41,167 bases of DNA from contig NZ_JAJAUZ010000062.1 in NCBI RefSeq assembly GCF_020532645.1, forward strand, positions 1-41,167, written 5' to 3'. The position numbers and the translations under genes were made by a program. Positions within the stretch are counted from its first letter, which is position 1. Each line of letters starts with the position of its first letter. Below are positions 40,025-41,167 of the stretch, piece after piece. This stretch comes from Streptomyces bambusae. Its GTDB lineage: Bacteria > Actinomycetota > Actinomycetes > Streptomycetales > Streptomycetaceae. The notes under the pieces were generated by a model, which saw only the letters and a program-made list of their open reading frames with translations, had not been told where the DNA came from and searched no databases.

Positions 40025-40891
40025 TCAGCCGTGCCGTCTGCGCAGGACCGCGAACGCCGCACCGACTGCCGCGGCGGCCAGGGCCAGCAGGACGGCGCTC
40101 TCGACGAGTTGGAGCGGCCAGAAGTGGGACGGGGGATGGTGCCGGGCCGCGAGGCGGTCGACCGTGCCGGTGAATTCCCAGCTCCCTGCGCCGGGGGCCG
40201 GCCCGTCGGCGGCGGGCCAGAGCCGGGGGCGGAGCAGGACGGCGGTCGCCTGCACGATCCCGACGGCCGTCACGGCTGCGGCCATCGCGGGCACGGTGCG
40301 TCCGATCAGCAGGCCGGCCAGTGCACCGACGGCGATCCCGAGCAGGGCGCCGGCGACCGCCACCGGGCCGACCGCCGCGTACACGGGAGCGGCGTACCAC
40401 TCGACCGGGTACCAGGTGTCCAGCGTGCCCCGCCGGAACCAGGCGGCCACGGCCGCGAAGGCGGGCAGCACGAGGAGGGCGGCGGCCGCCGGCACCGCGA
40501 GCCGGGCGGCGAGCCATTGTGCCGGACCGGACGACAGGGTCCACTGGAGGCGGTAGGTGCCGGATTCCAGTTCGCGCCCGGTCAGCGGGCCCGCGACGAA
40601 CGCCCCGAGGAGCAGGGGCAGTGCGCTCACGGCGAGCGCGATCAAGTGGAACGCCTTCTTGACGTACAGGCTGCGGGAGAGGAACCCGCGCACCGGGATG
40701 CCGCAGCCCTGCACCGTGTGCTCCACCCGGCACCCGCTCGCGGCGAGGTCCTCGGCCAGGTACTGGACGTACCAGCGTCCGGCGGGCAAGGCGGAGGCGG
40801 CGAGCAGGACGAGCACGAGCGCGGCCCACAGGGCGCGGCGGTGCAGTCCGACGGTGACGTGTACGGGACCGCGCAGATCGAGGAGCGTCAT
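40025..40891 (-). CDS. ABC-2 type transporter permease
   Basis: The 288-residue protein has about six hydrophobic helices: residues 20-36, 85-103, 125-150, 165-200, 205-230 and 255-285. This matches bacterial permeases of the ABC-2/YhfE type that pair with a separate ATPase. A periplasmic loop (about 45-75) carries Cys54 and Cys63. The ATG at 40891 overlaps the stop of the upstream frame by 4 bp, which suggests that an ATPase gene lies just upstream and beyond the window. A GTG or second start is not needed. The substrate is unknown. Confidence 0.85.
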   Translation of the reverse strand: MTLLDLRGPVHVTVGLHRRALWAALVLVLLAASALPAGRWYVQYLAEDLAASGCRVEHTVQGCGIPVRGFLSRSLYVKKAFHLIALAVSALPLLLGAFVAGPLTGRELESGTYRLQWTLSSGPAQWLAARLAVPAAAALLVLPAFAAVAAWFRRGTLDTWYPVEWYAAPVYAAVGPVAVAGALLGIAVGALAGLLIGRTVPAMAAAVTAVGIVQATAVLLRPRLWPAADGPAPGAGSWEFTGTVDRLAARHHPPSHFWPLQLVESAVLLALAAAAVGAAFAVLRRRHG

Positions 40892-40975
40892 GCCGCCGCC
40901 CCCTCGGCCGGGGTGATCAGGGCGGGGACGTCGGGGCGGCCGCCGAGGTGGGCGAGGGACACCCGGCCGGCCCCT
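40888..40975 (-). other. Possible 3' end of a coupled upstream gene
   Basis: An open frame reaches its TGA at 40888-40890, overlapping the permease ATG. Its last residues, GRVSLAHLGGRPDVPALITPAEGAAA, resemble the end of an ABC ATPase regulatory tail (RPDVPALI). Further upstream the frame runs through dispersed repeats and low-complexity sequence, so I cannot say whether an intact gene exists. Confidence 0.3.
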
Positions 40976-41000
40976 TCGGCCCCCTCCGGGGCCGGGGGTA

Positions 41001-41101
41001 TTCCAGCCCCTCTGGCGCTTGGCGGGTCCGGGCAGAGGCCGGCGCCCGGCGCCGTAACCCCAAGCCCCTCCGGCGTTTGAGGAGCGGGTCCGGGCGGAGC
41101 C
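41001..41101. repeat. Two inverted copies of the dispersed intergenic repeat
   Basis: 41001-41037 (TTCCAGCCCCTCTGGCGCTT and on) and 41061-41101 (AAGCCCCTCCGGCGTTTGAG, GAGCGGGTCCGGGC) match the reverse complement of the element at 21281 and 21461. The first copy is shorter by an internal deletion. They lie near the right edge and probably occur many times in the genome. Confidence 0.85.
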
Positions 41102-41127
41102 CGGTGCCCGGCGCCGGCCGGGTTGCC

Positions 41128-41167
41128 GTTCTTGGGGGGGCGCCCCCCACCCCCCCCCCCCACCCCC
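41128..41167. other. C-rich low-complexity right edge
   Basis: The window ends in about 30 bases that are almost only C. This mirrors the G-rich left edge and fits a contig end with poor base calls. Confidence 0.5.

Noticed and set aside
1..41167. Insertion sequences, prophage or CRISPR arrays
   Set aside because: No transposase, integrase, phage structural gene or regularly spaced repeat with unique spacers was seen.

Overview
The window reads as Streptomyces or a close actinobacterial relative. GC content is very high throughout, many starts are GTG or TTG, operons are coupled by 4-bp ATGA/GTGA overlaps, and families typical of streptomycetes recur (DUF7676, GPP34, TIGR04222, SpoIIE-type phosphatase, secreted NlpC/P60). 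Both ends run into G- or C-rich low-complexity sequence, so this may be a whole contig. I see no tRNA, rRNA, CRISPR array or transposase.

Left part (1-8.8 kb): single genes of mixed function. They are a YbdK-type carboxylate-amine ligase, a conserved unknown, a cytochrome P450, an iron-box-like site before a DedA/VTT membrane protein, a small zinc-ribbon protein, a long unknown protein under a DNA-damage-type promoter, an NTF2-like protein and a secreted NlpC/P60 hydrolase. Two gene remnants (a DUF1877 fragment and the front of an alpha/beta hydrolase) and short tandem repeats lie among them.

8.8-14.0 kb: a minus-strand operon behind a clear cobalamin riboswitch. The order is BtuF-like lipoprotein, FecCD-type permease, ABC ATPase, FhuF-like [2Fe-2S] protein and DUF7676 protein, each overlapping the next by 4 bp from btuF onward. 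The riboswitch marks it as corrinoid uptake with a possible reductive release step, although the proteins alone could be called siderophore transport.

14.1-27.7 kb: the main object. A minus-strand set of five genes encodes a DUF4132 protein, a 1672-residue unknown protein, a MoxR-type AAA+ ATPase, a DUF5682 protein fused in one frame to a VWA domain, and a SWIM zinc-finger protein. The order of the last three matches E. coli yehL-yehM-yehP-yehQ, with yehI (DUF4132) nearby. The promoter before the DUF4132 gene is a perfect match to the RecA-NDp (PafBC) DNA-damage motif, and a second perfect match precedes the unknown gene at 6.0 kb. I infer a DNA-damage-inducible MoxR/VWA/SWIM system. A 475-base island of dispersed and 35-bp tandem repeats splits the set into two transcriptional halves.

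27.8-41.2 kb: a glycine amidinotransferase-like enzyme and a GAF-SpoIIE phosphatase, a remnant of a siderophore-type lysine N-hydroxylase, an MFS exporter, a secreted protein-arginine deiminase, an FHA domain fused to a MICAL-like flavin monooxygenase, a GNAT acetyltransferase, a GOLPH3-like protein, a TIGR04222 membrane protein, an unknown protein, and an ABC-2 type permease whose partner ATPase would lie beyond the right edge.
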